Assembly: GCA_028291845.1 (NCBI GenBank)
Contig: JAQGNM010000569.1
Location: 1 to 8,151, forward strand
Direction: 5' to 3'
DNA length: 8,151 bases
Source: Massilia sp.
Lineage (GTDB): Bacteria > Pseudomonadota > Gammaproteobacteria > Burkholderiales > Burkholderiaceae_D
How positions within the stretch are numbered: the first letter of the stretch is position 1; every line of letters starts with the position of its first letter. The notes under the pieces were generated by a model. That model was not told where the DNA came from. It was given only the letters and a program-made list of their open reading frames with translations, and ran no database searches. Shown here piece by piece: positions 1 to 5,665 of this stretch. The translations under genes and the position numbers were made by a program.

Positions 1-273
1 GAGGCGGCCAGCACCCACGAGGATTTATTGCGCCTGCAGGAAAAGATGAACGCCTTGCTCGGCATCCGCTTGACTATCCTGCCCGGCGCCAATGAAGTGC
101 GCACGGTGCGCGGATTTCAGGTCGAGCTGGCCGACTTGCCGGGCCTGTGCCGCAAGACCCGCCAGGCGATTCCCGCCGCCGTGCGGCGTTGCCTCGACCA
201 GCATCCCGAAATCGCCTTTGCCATCCTCGACGCCCACGATCTGTTTGCCCAACCTTCCAAGCCGACACCATGA
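1..273 (+). CDS. Unidentified protein, C-terminal 90 residues (5' truncated by window edge)
   Basis: The frame is open from base 1 to the TGA at 271-273, so only the C-terminal end of a longer protein is visible. The residues are mixed alpha/beta in character with charged and hydrophobic alternation, and end in a short proline-rich tail (QPSKPTP). There is no signal peptide, membrane segment or catalytic motif that I recognise. The segment PGLCRKTRQAIPAAVRRCLDQHPE looks like an amphipathic helix pair. The TGA overlaps the ATG of the serine dehydratase gene (ATGA, 270-273), which implies one transcript and probable translational coupling. The codon third positions are G/C rich like the neighbours, which supports real coding. 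I do not assign a function; the family would be decided by the missing N-terminal part. Confidence 0.75.
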   Translation, partial: EAASTHEDLLRLQEKMNALLGIRLTILPGANEVRTVRGFQVELADLPGLCRKTRQAIPAAVRRCLDQHPEIAFAILDAHDLFAQPSKPTP

Positions 274-1235
274 CCGCCATTCCGATCGCGCCGCACGCAG
301 CAGCGCTCCCACACACAGCACCGCTTCACATCGTCACCCCTTTGCTCGAATCGCCCGCCATGTCGGTGCAAGGGCGCGCGGTCTGGCTGAAAATGGATGC
401 GCTGCAGCCAGCCGGCTCGTTTAAAAACCGCGGCATCGGCTACGCCTGCGGCGTCTACGCCAGCCGCGGCGCCAACCGTTTTGTGTCGTCCTCCGGTGGC
501 AATGCCGGCATTGCCTGTGCCTATGCCGGGCGCAAACTCGGCATCGCCGTCATCGTGGTGGTGCCGGAGACGGCCTCGCCTCGCGCCATCGAGCTGATTC
601 GCCGCGAACAGGCCGACGTCATCGTGCATGGCGCCTCGTTCCAGGAAGCCAATCAGTACGCGCAATCGCTGCTGCGCCCGCTCGACGCCTTCATCCACCC
701 CTTCGACGACCCCTTGCTGTGGGAAGGGCATGCCGGCATGATCGACGAGGTCGCCGCGGCCGGCGTGAAGCCCGACGCGGTGGTGCTGTCGGTCGGCGGC
801 GGCGGTTTGTTGTGCGGGGTGGTGGAGGGTTTGCGCCGCCAGGGCTGGCATGAGGTACCGGTGATCGCGGTGGAGACGGCTGGCGCCGATTCGCTGGCGG
901 CGGCGCTGGCGGCCGGCGAGCCGGTGACCTTGCCCTGCATCACCAGCATCGCCACCTCGCTGGGCGCACGCAAGGTGGCACAGGCCGCCTTCGATGCAGC
1001 CACATCGCATCCGGTGAGCAGCCGCGTGGTGACGGACGGCGCCGCGGTGGCGGCCTGCCTGCGCTTCATCGACGACCACCGGGTGGTGGTCGAGCCGGCG
1101 TGCGGCGCGGCGCTGGCGGTGGCCTACGACGGCGCCGCCCTGGACGGTTTCAAGAACGTGCTGGTGATCGTGTGCGGCGGCGTGACGGCCACCACGGCGC
1201 AATTGAACGCATGGGCGGCGCAATTGCCGGCCTAG
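270..1235 (+). CDS. PLP-dependent L-serine/L-threonine dehydratase, SDS-like (eukaryotic type)
   Basis: A 321-residue fold-type II PLP enzyme, expected to deaminate L-serine to pyruvate (and L-threonine to 2-oxobutyrate) in the cytosol. Lys52 in PAGSFKNRG is the Schiff-base lysine. The cofactor carboxylate/substrate loop is SSSGGNAG (73-80), the phosphate-binding glycine loop is GGGG (176-179), and EPACGAALA (275-283) and VCGG (Cys302, facing the pyridine nitrogen in family structures) follow. These motifs and the block FDDPLLWEGH (145-154) closely match animal serine dehydratase SDS/SDSL, and the length is close to theirs (about 320-330). There is no C-terminal ACT regulatory domain, so it is not a biosynthetic IlvA. 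At the position where human SDS has Ala65 this protein has Gly76, as in human SDSL. The ATG at 270 is chosen because it overlaps the previous stop by 4 bp and sits just ahead of the conserved core; an upstream in-frame start at 147 would overlap the preceding gene extensively. Confidence 0.9.
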   Translation: MTAIPIAPHAAALPHTAPLHIVTPLLESPAMSVQGRAVWLKMDALQPAGSFKNRGIGYACGVYASRGANRFVSSSGGNAGIACAYAGRKLGIAVIVVVPETASPRAIELIRREQADVIVHGASFQEANQYAQSLLRPLDAFIHPFDDPLLWEGHAGMIDEVAAAGVKPDAVVLSVGGGGLLCGVVEGLRRQGWHEVPVIAVETAGADSLAAALAAGEPVTLPCITSIATSLGARKVAQAAFDAATSHPVSSRVVTDGAAVAACLRFIDDHRVVVEPACGAALAVAYDGAALDGFKNVLVIVCGGVTATTAQLNAWAAQLPA

Positions 1236-1248
1236 TCATCAGGCACCC

Positions 1249-1269
1249 GGCAGCAGGCAGCAGGCAGCA
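1249..1269. repeat. Three tandem copies of GGCAGCA
   Basis: The 7-mer GGCAGCA is repeated three times without interruption directly after the dehydratase stop codon (1235). It is noncoding in the chosen annotation. It could be a slippage-prone microsatellite; no function is apparent. Confidence 0.7.
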
Positions 1270-1289
1270 GCGTTGCGCCGCCGCCCGGC

Positions 1290-1364
1290 TTATTTGCCGT
1301 CGCTGGTGCTGCCGCCCACCGTCGCGCTGCCGCCCTTCACCGCCAAGGCCGCCGCCGCATCGCT
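1290..1364 (-). repeat. Copy A of hydrolase 3'-end duplication (likely vestigial gene end)
   Basis: Read on the minus strand, these 75 bases encode 24 residues and a TAA, ending in VKGGSATVGGSTSDGK. This is the same tail as the hydrolase gene at 1469-1543, offset by 179 bases. By direct comparison 67 of 75 bases match. Six of the eight differences are synonymous third-position changes; the other two lie in one codon (TTG here, CCG in the hydrolase). The offset is not a multiple of three, so this is not readthrough of the hydrolase frame. The pattern suggests that copy A was once translated as the end of a paralogous gene, whose body is now missing or unrecognisable between 1365 and 1468. Its frame is open upstream, so a short peptide is formally possible. 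Confidence 0.7.
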
Positions 1365-1468
1365 TAGCAGGGGGACTGGAACCGCAAGGTGCCTGTCCCA
1401 TGCTTGCAATCCACATTGGCGTTCGGGACGATCACGCTTCACCGAACGGTAATTAGCGCCCAGCCGGT

Positions 1469-1543
1469 TTATTTGCCGTCGCTGGTGCTGCCACCCACCG
1501 TGGCGCTGCCGCCTTTGACCGCCGGGGCTGCGGCCGCATCGCT
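1469..1543 (-). repeat. Copy B of 3'-end duplication, inside the hydrolase gene
   Basis: These are the last 25 codons of the alpha/beta hydrolase including TAA, about 89% identical to 1290-1364 by hand alignment. The similarity also reaches a few bases beyond the stop (a CCGG-T/C-TTATTTGCC context on the plus strand) and fades before the start of the tail. Confidence 0.75.
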
Positions 1544-2722
1544 CGCCGCCAGGGTCATGGTGCTTTGCTTTCTCGGCTCGTCGTCGCGCCACACCACGTT
1601 GCTGTCGACTGAATACAGGCGGCAGCGCTGCCCGCCCTTGGCCTCGCAGGTGGCCAGCGCACGCACGTCCGGGTCTTCGCCATCTTCCGCCCAGCACCAG
1701 GCGCCGTTGGCCGACACCGCGAAGGCGCGCGGGCTCAGTTTGCTCAAATATTCGCGGTACGCCAGCTTGCCGGCCTCGCGCAGGAACGGCACGGCGTCGA
1801 CATCCTCGATCGGCGCGAAATCGCTTTTCGGGATCGACGGCGCCGGCGCCACCGCGTACAGCTCGGTGGTCGGCATGCCGATGCGTTTGAGGAACTGTTC
1901 AGTCTCTCCCCACCAGATTTTCTCGCCATCGCGGCTGCCGATCAGACCGTGCGCATCGCGCCGGAAGGCGCCGTATTCCACCAGTTTCGCCTCGCCGCCG
2001 GCACGCACGTAAGCATCGTGCATGCGACCCACCAGTTCCGGATTGAACAGCGAATCGTTCTCGCCGTACATCCACAGCGAGGGCAGGGTGTTGGTGCCGC
2101 CGTAGGTCGCCATGGCGCGCACCAGTTCGGAGCGCCAGTCGCAGCGGTTGGTGTTGTCGCGCAAGCCGCCGGCAAAATTGATCAGGCCGCGCACACCCGG
2201 CACATTCTGGCTGCCCATGGCGATGGTCGCCAGTCCGCCATACGACTGCCCGGCGACGACAATGCGCTCGCTGTCGACGAACGGCAGCTTGCGGGCGAAA
2301 TCAAGCGCGTCGCGCACGTCGCTGGCCTGGCCCAGGCCGTTGGCGGTCATGTTGCAGCCATATTCGACATAGCGTCCGCTCGAGCCGGCGAAGCCGCGCC
2401 GCATCGGCACCATCACCGCGTAGCCGCGCTTGACGAAGGCGGTCGCCATGTAGATGAAACGGTCGCGCGCCTGGCGGCTGGGGGCGCCGGCGTCCTTGCC
2501 GTGATTGATGATCACCAGCGGAAACGGGCCCGGCCCGTCCGGCCTGAATACCGTGGTTTGCAAACGTACACGCCCGCCTTTTCCGGCGGGTACCTGAAGG
2601 ATCTGCTCATTCAGGCGATAATCGAGCAGCTGCACATGCTCTGCGGCCAGGGTCGGCAGTAATGTCAGGCAGACAATGAAGCCCAAAGTGGTGTTGCGAA
2701 CAGAAGGAAGGACGCGAACCAT
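1469..2722 (-). CDS. Secreted alpha/beta hydrolase (dienelactone hydrolase/esterase-like) with Cys-containing C-terminal module
   Basis: A 417-residue protein with a Sec signal peptide: Arg3/Arg9, a hydrophobic core at about 13-25, and probable cleavage after Ala26 or Ala27. It is therefore predicted to act in the periplasm or outside the cell. The hydrolase fold covers about 50-285: oxyanion-region VIINHG (70-75), MRRGFAGSSG (107-116), nucleophile elbow GQSYGG (Ser160), acid YGENDSLF (Asp223) and RDAHG (His258), giving a complete Ser-Asp-His triad. The order and spacing fit dienelactone hydrolase/prolyl-oligopeptidase-like esterases; the substrate is unknown. Residues 326-380 form an extra module with Cys343, Cys359 and Cys367 and the pattern C-x7-C-RLYSVD, similar to small Cys motifs in other proteobacterial envelope proteins. 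The last 24 residues are an Ala/Gly/Ser low-complexity tail, duplicated downstream. The ATG at 2722 is the first start that gives a proper signal peptide; the ribosome-binding site is weak. The gene is divergent from the efflux operon. Confidence 0.88.
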   Translation of the reverse strand: MVRVLPSVRNTTLGFIVCLTLLPTLAAEHVQLLDYRLNEQILQVPAGKGGRVRLQTTVFRPDGPGPFPLVIINHGKDAGAPSRQARDRFIYMATAFVKRGYAVMVPMRRGFAGSSGRYVEYGCNMTANGLGQASDVRDALDFARKLPFVDSERIVVAGQSYGGLATIAMGSQNVPGVRGLINFAGGLRDNTNRCDWRSELVRAMATYGGTNTLPSLWMYGENDSLFNPELVGRMHDAYVRAGGEAKLVEYGAFRRDAHGLIGSRDGEKIWWGETEQFLKRIGMPTTELYAVAPAPSIPKSDFAPIEDVDAVPFLREAGKLAYREYLSKLSPRAFAVSANGAWCWAEDGEDPDVRALATCEAKGGQRCRLYSVDSNVVWRDDEPRKQSTMTLAASDAAAAPAVKGGSATVGGSTSDGK

Positions 2723-2770
2723 AGCAATATAGACACCGTGCTGAGGATAATTTCCGGCTGGAATAATTTT

Positions 2771-2799
2771 ATTCTAAGCAGCCACAATTTCCAGAGCAA
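2771..2799 (-). promoter_or_regulatory. Candidate sigma-70 promoter of the hydrolase gene
   Basis: On the minus strand, TTGCTC (2799-2794) is followed by a 17-bp spacer and TAGAAT (2776-2771), a good -35/-10 pair. Transcription would start near 2764, leaving a 5' untranslated leader of about 40 bases before the ATG at 2722. This is a sequence match only. Confidence 0.5.
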
Positions 2800-2811
2800 T
2801 ACCCTATTGCT
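2795..2811. promoter_or_regulatory. Perfect inverted repeat AGCAATA-CCC-TATTGCT, possible operator
   Basis: A perfect 7-bp palindrome with a 3-bp centre lies over the -35 element of the proposed hydrolase promoter, in the divergent region shared with the efflux operon. The half-site AGCAATA also occurs at 2723-2729, next to the hydrolase start. The size and symmetry suit a dimeric repressor or activator, but no regulator gene is in view and the binding protein is unknown. Confidence 0.4.
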
Positions 2812-2837
2812 AATACTCTTCAGTAATTTTTCGTGCA

Positions 2838-2899
2838 TTGACAGAACAATAAATCTTGAACACTTGATGAGCCCGCGGCAACTGACATTCCCTTATAAA
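2838..2899 (+). promoter_or_regulatory. Possible promoter elements for the efflux operon (weak)
   Basis: TTGACA at 2838-2843 is a perfect -35 hexamer, but no good -10 lies 16-18 bp downstream. TATAAA at 2894-2899 is a good -10 hexamer without a matching -35, and would start transcription about 17 bases before the ATG at 2923. The direct repeat CTTGA-ACA-CTTGA (2855-2867) lies between them. A promoter is expected here because the intergenic DNA turns AT-rich, but the elements do not pair, so an activator may be needed. Confidence 0.25.
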
Positions 2900-2922
2900 T
2901 TTCCCTATTTCGGATTGGTTCG

Positions 2923-4575
2923 ATGAGCAAGTACGCGCCGATCGAATGGGCGCCCGATGAAAAGCCGATGCTGCCAGGCTCGCCATCGACGCCGAATCAT
3001 CCGACTTGGTTGCGCATTTGCTATTTGTTGGTCGGCATTCTGGTAAGCCTGACGGGCGGCCTGGGCAACGCCCTGGTGTCGGTCAACCTGATCGCCCTGC
3101 AGGGCAGCCTGGCCGCCTACGCCACGGAAACGGCATGGTTGCCGGCTGCCTATGTGATGACCAATGTGTCGATGAATTTACTGCTGGTCAAATTCCGCCA
3201 GCAATTCGGCCTGCGTCTGTTCACCGAGTTTTTCCTGATCGTGTACGCGCTGGTCACCTTCGCCCACTTGTTCGTGCACGATTTGTATTCGGCCATCGCG
3301 GTGCGCGCCGCCCACGGCATGGTCGGCGCGGCCTTGTCCACCCTCGGCCTGTATTACATCCTGCAGGCGTTTCCGAAAGTGATACGCCTGCGCGGACTGG
3401 TGGTGGCGGTCGGGGTCGGCCAACTGGCGCTGCCGATGGCGTATATTTTTTCCACCGAATTGCTGGAATTTGCCGAGTGGCGCGGCCTGTATCTGTTCGA
3501 ACTGGGCCTGACCTTGCTGGCGCTCGGCTGTGTGCTGATGCTGAAACTGCCGCCGGGCGACCGCATCAAGGCCTTCGAGAAAATGGATTTCGTCACCTTC
3601 GGCCTGTTCGCGCCCGGGATGGCGCTGCTGTGCGCGGCGCTCACCTTCGGCAGGTTGCTGTGGTGGTTCGAAACGCCGTGGATCGGCTGGGCGCTGGCGG
3701 GCTCGATCGCCTTGCTGGCCGCCGCCATCTGCGTCGAGCACAATCGTACGCGACCGTTGCTCAACACGCGCTGGCTGGCCAGCGCCGACATCGTGCGGCT
3801 GGTGCTGTCGATGATCCTGATCCGCGTGGTGCTGTCGGAGCAGGGCACCGGCGCGGTCGGTTTTCTGCGCGCTGTCGGCTTGTCGAACGACCAGATGCAG
3901 ACCCTGTTCATCATCGTGCTGGCGGCGACGATTGCCGGCATCTTGTTGAGCTCGCTTACCTTGTCGCCCACCCATCTGACCGCGCCGGTGGTGTTCGCCC
4001 TGCTGCTGATGGCGGCCGGCGCCTGGCTCGATGCGCGCGCCAGCAGCATCACCCGCCCCGAGCAGATGTATTTCAGCCAGGCGCTGTTGGCCTTCGGCGG
4101 CGCTTTTTTTATCGGACCCTCGCTGATCTCGCTGATCGGCGGCGTCATCGCCAACCCTGCCAATCTGATCAGCTTTTCGGTGATCTTCGGCCTCAGCCAG
4201 AACCTCGGCGGCCTGATTGGCTCGGCGCTGCTTGGCACCTTTCAAGTGGCGCGCGAAAAATTTCATTCGAGCTTGCTGGTCGAGCATTTGAGCGGCCTCG
4301 ATCCGCTGGTGGCGGCGCGCATCCAGTCGGGCGCCGCCGCTTACGGCGGCCTGCTGCCGGACCCGGCCGCGCGCACCGGGCGCAGCCTGGCCGCGCTGTC
4401 CGCCACCGCCACCCGCGAAGCGAACGTGCTCGCCTACAACGACGTGTTCCTTCTTATCTGCATCATCGCGCTGACCACCGCCGCCTGGATTTTCCTGCAC
4501 GCGGTCTGGCTGTACTTCAACACGCCAGCGCCAGTCAGCGCGCCGCCGTCCACCACCGAACCTGTAACGGATTGA
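2923..4575 (+). CDS. MFS efflux pump, DHA2/EmrB-like, inner-membrane part of tripartite exporter
   Basis: A 550-residue integral membrane protein with about 14 hydrophobic segments between residue 30 and 530, preceded by a Pro-rich cytoplasmic N-terminus and followed by a Pro/Thr tail. The length and segment number suit the DHA2 (14-TM drug:proton antiporter) group. The late segment NPANLISFSVIFGLSQNLGGLIGSALLG and the polar loop after it resemble EmrB-type pumps. It should drive export of a small molecule across the inner membrane using the proton gradient. The family signatures are degraded: TM1 reads GNALVSVNLIALQG where many members have an Asp-containing DxTIVNVALP, and the loop 2-3 motif is LLVKFRQQFGLR instead of GxLaDrxGrr. 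The assignment therefore rests on topology and gene context. The adaptor gene starts 1 bp after the stop, so the two are one operon. The ribosome-binding site is weak. Substrate unknown. Confidence 0.85.
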   Translation: MSKYAPIEWAPDEKPMLPGSPSTPNHPTWLRICYLLVGILVSLTGGLGNALVSVNLIALQGSLAAYATETAWLPAAYVMTNVSMNLLLVKFRQQFGLRLFTEFFLIVYALVTFAHLFVHDLYSAIAVRAAHGMVGAALSTLGLYYILQAFPKVIRLRGLVVAVGVGQLALPMAYIFSTELLEFAEWRGLYLFELGLTLLALGCVLMLKLPPGDRIKAFEKMDFVTFGLFAPGMALLCAALTFGRLLWWFETPWIGWALAGSIALLAAAICVEHNRTRPLLNTRWLASADIVRLVLSMILIRVVLSEQGTGAVGFLRAVGLSNDQMQTLFIIVLAATIAGILLSSLTLSPTHLTAPVVFALLLMAAGAWLDARASSITRPEQMYFSQALLAFGGAFFIGPSLISLIGGVIANPANLISFSVIFGLSQNLGGLIGSALLGTFQVAREKFHSSLLVEHLSGLDPLVAARIQSGAAAYGGLLPDPAARTGRSLAALSATATREANVLAYNDVFLLICIIALTTAAWIFLHAVWLYFNTPAPVSAPPSTTEPVTD

Positions 4576-4576
4576 C

Positions 4577-5665
4577 ATGAAAGCACCACTGCCCCCCGCC
4601 ACGCCACGCCGCAAGATTGTATTGAGTGCCCTCACGTTCGGCGGCATCGCCCTGGCCGGTGTGCTGGTGGTCTTGTATGCCTGGAATTTGCCGCCGTTCC
4701 ACAGCACCATCCAGAGCACCGAAAACGCCCTGGTACGCGGCCAGGTCACCATCGTCAGCCCGCAACTGTCCGGCTACGTGACGGAGGTGGCGGTACAGGA
4801 TTTTCAAGCGGTCAAGCAAGGCGCGCTGATCATGCGCATCGACGACCGCATCTATCAGCAAAAGGTCGATCAGGCCAAGGCCCAGCTGGCCGCGGCCAAG
4901 GCGGCGCTGGCCAACTCGGCCAATGCGCGCGACAGCGCCGCGGCTGCCATCCGCCAGAGCGAGGCGACGGTGGCCAACGCCGATGCACAAGCGCTACGTG
5001 CCGCCGCCGACCTGCGCCGCGTCGAGGAGCTGGCCGCCGACGGCTCGCTGTCGGCACGTGAACGCGATTCGACGCGCGCCGCGCGCGCCCAGAGCGTGGC
5101 CGGCGGCGCCCAGGCGCGCGCCGCGCTCGACATCGCCCGCCAGAATCTTGAAACCGTCACGGTCGGCCGCGGCTCGCTCGAAGCGGCGGTGGCCAACGCC
5201 GAGGCGGCCTTGAAGCTGGCCGAAATCGACCTGTCGAACACCCGCGTACTGGCGCCGCGCGACGGCCAGTTGGGCCAGGTGACGGTGCGCCAGGGCGGCT
5301 ACGTCAACGCCGGCGCGCAGGTCACGGCGATCGTGCCGGCCCAGCTGTGGGTGATCGCCAATCTGAAAGAAACGCAAATGGCGAAGGTCGCCGTCGGCCA
5401 GCCGGCCACCCTCAGCGTCGATGCCCTGGACAATGCCAAATTACGCGGCCACGTCGAGCGTATTTCACCGGCCACCGGTTCGGAATTTTCCGTGCTGGCG
5501 CCAGACAATGCCACCGGCAATTACGTCAAGATCGCCCAGCGCATTCCGGTACGGATCAGCATCGATCCAAACCAAGCCCTGGCTGGCAGATTGCGGCCCG
5601 GCATGTCGGTAGTGGCCAATATCGACACCGCCGTTCGCACCACCCAGACGGCGGCGCGGCCATGA
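4577..5665 (+). CDS. HlyD/EmrA-family periplasmic adaptor (membrane fusion protein)
   Basis: A 362-residue adaptor linking the MFS pump to the outer-membrane channel. A single N-terminal membrane anchor (about 14-35, after R11-R12-K13) places the rest in the periplasm. The first half of the lipoyl domain contains QVTIVSPQLSGYVTEV (56-71). A long Ala/Gln-rich alpha-helical hairpin spans about 92-218. The second lipoyl half begins NTRVLAPRDGQLG (221-233), followed by a beta-barrel with LWVIANLKETQ (257-267), a close match to the EmrA-type signature. TENALV (48-53) stands where EmrA proteins usually have TDDAYV. Length is slightly below E. coli EmrA (about 390). It starts 1 bp after the pump stop and its own stop overlaps the next ATG, indicating translational coupling and a fixed operon. 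Confidence 0.92.
   Translation: MKAPLPPATPRRKIVLSALTFGGIALAGVLVVLYAWNLPPFHSTIQSTENALVRGQVTIVSPQLSGYVTEVAVQDFQAVKQGALIMRIDDRIYQQKVDQAKAQLAAAKAALANSANARDSAAAAIRQSEATVANADAQALRAAADLRRVEELAADGSLSARERDSTRAARAQSVAGGAQARAALDIARQNLETVTVGRGSLEAAVANAEAALKLAEIDLSNTRVLAPRDGQLGQVTVRQGGYVNAGAQVTAIVPAQLWVIANLKETQMAKVAVGQPATLSVDALDNAKLRGHVERISPATGSEFSVLAPDNATGNYVKIAQRIPVRISIDPNQALAGRLRPGMSVVANIDTAVRTTQTAARP

Larger units (their letters stand above)
1236..1468. other. Convergent intergenic region (233 bp)
   Basis: This region lies between the ends of the dehydratase (+) and hydrolase (-) genes. It holds the GGCAGCA triplet repeat and copy A of the hydrolase tail. The stretch 1365-1468 shows no recognisable coding similarity to the hydrolase in any minus-strand frame that I could read. 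I found no stem followed by a T-run on either strand, so no intrinsic terminator is called for this convergent pair. Confidence 0.6.
2723..2922. other. Divergent AT-rich intergenic region (200 bp)
   Basis: A markedly AT-rich stretch between the divergent hydrolase and efflux genes, in contrast to the GC-rich coding DNA on both sides. It carries the hydrolase promoter, the 7-bp inverted repeat, unpaired -35 and -10-like hexamers for the plus strand, and a short ORF that ends across the MFS start codon. It is the only plausible place for control of both units. Confidence 0.6.

Noticed and set aside
147..269. Upstream in-frame extension of the dehydratase
   Set aside because: It would overlap the preceding gene by over 120 bases, and the added residues are Arg/Pro-rich without family similarity.
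117..1223. 368-codon minus-strand open frame opposite the dehydratase gene
   Set aside because: Arg/His/Gly-rich composition with no family motif; a typical shadow of a GC-rich gene. The plus strand carries a complete PLP enzyme.
2738..2926. 62-codon frame with GTG start upstream of the MFS gene
   Set aside because: It begins inside the hydrolase promoter region, has no ribosome-binding site and no coding-like codon use. Only its last 19 codons are kept as a low-interest leader-peptide finding.
4104..4110. Run of seven T inside the MFS gene as a possible phase-variable tract
   Set aside because: Too short for a convincing slippage locus; it simply encodes Phe-Phe in a membrane segment.
3006..4580. 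524-codon plus-strand frame overlapping the MFS pump
   Set aside because: Arg/Gly/Ala-rich frame-shifted shadow; the membrane segments and family resemblance are in the 2923-4575 frame.
3178..4752. 524-codon minus-strand open frame opposite the MFS pump
   Set aside because: Gln/Arg/Gly/Asp-rich, no hydrophobic core or domain pattern, and it spans the junction of two real genes.
5347..5661. Upstream in-frame extension of the outer-membrane lipoprotein
   Set aside because: It lies within the adaptor gene and would bury the signal peptide and lipobox at Cys22.
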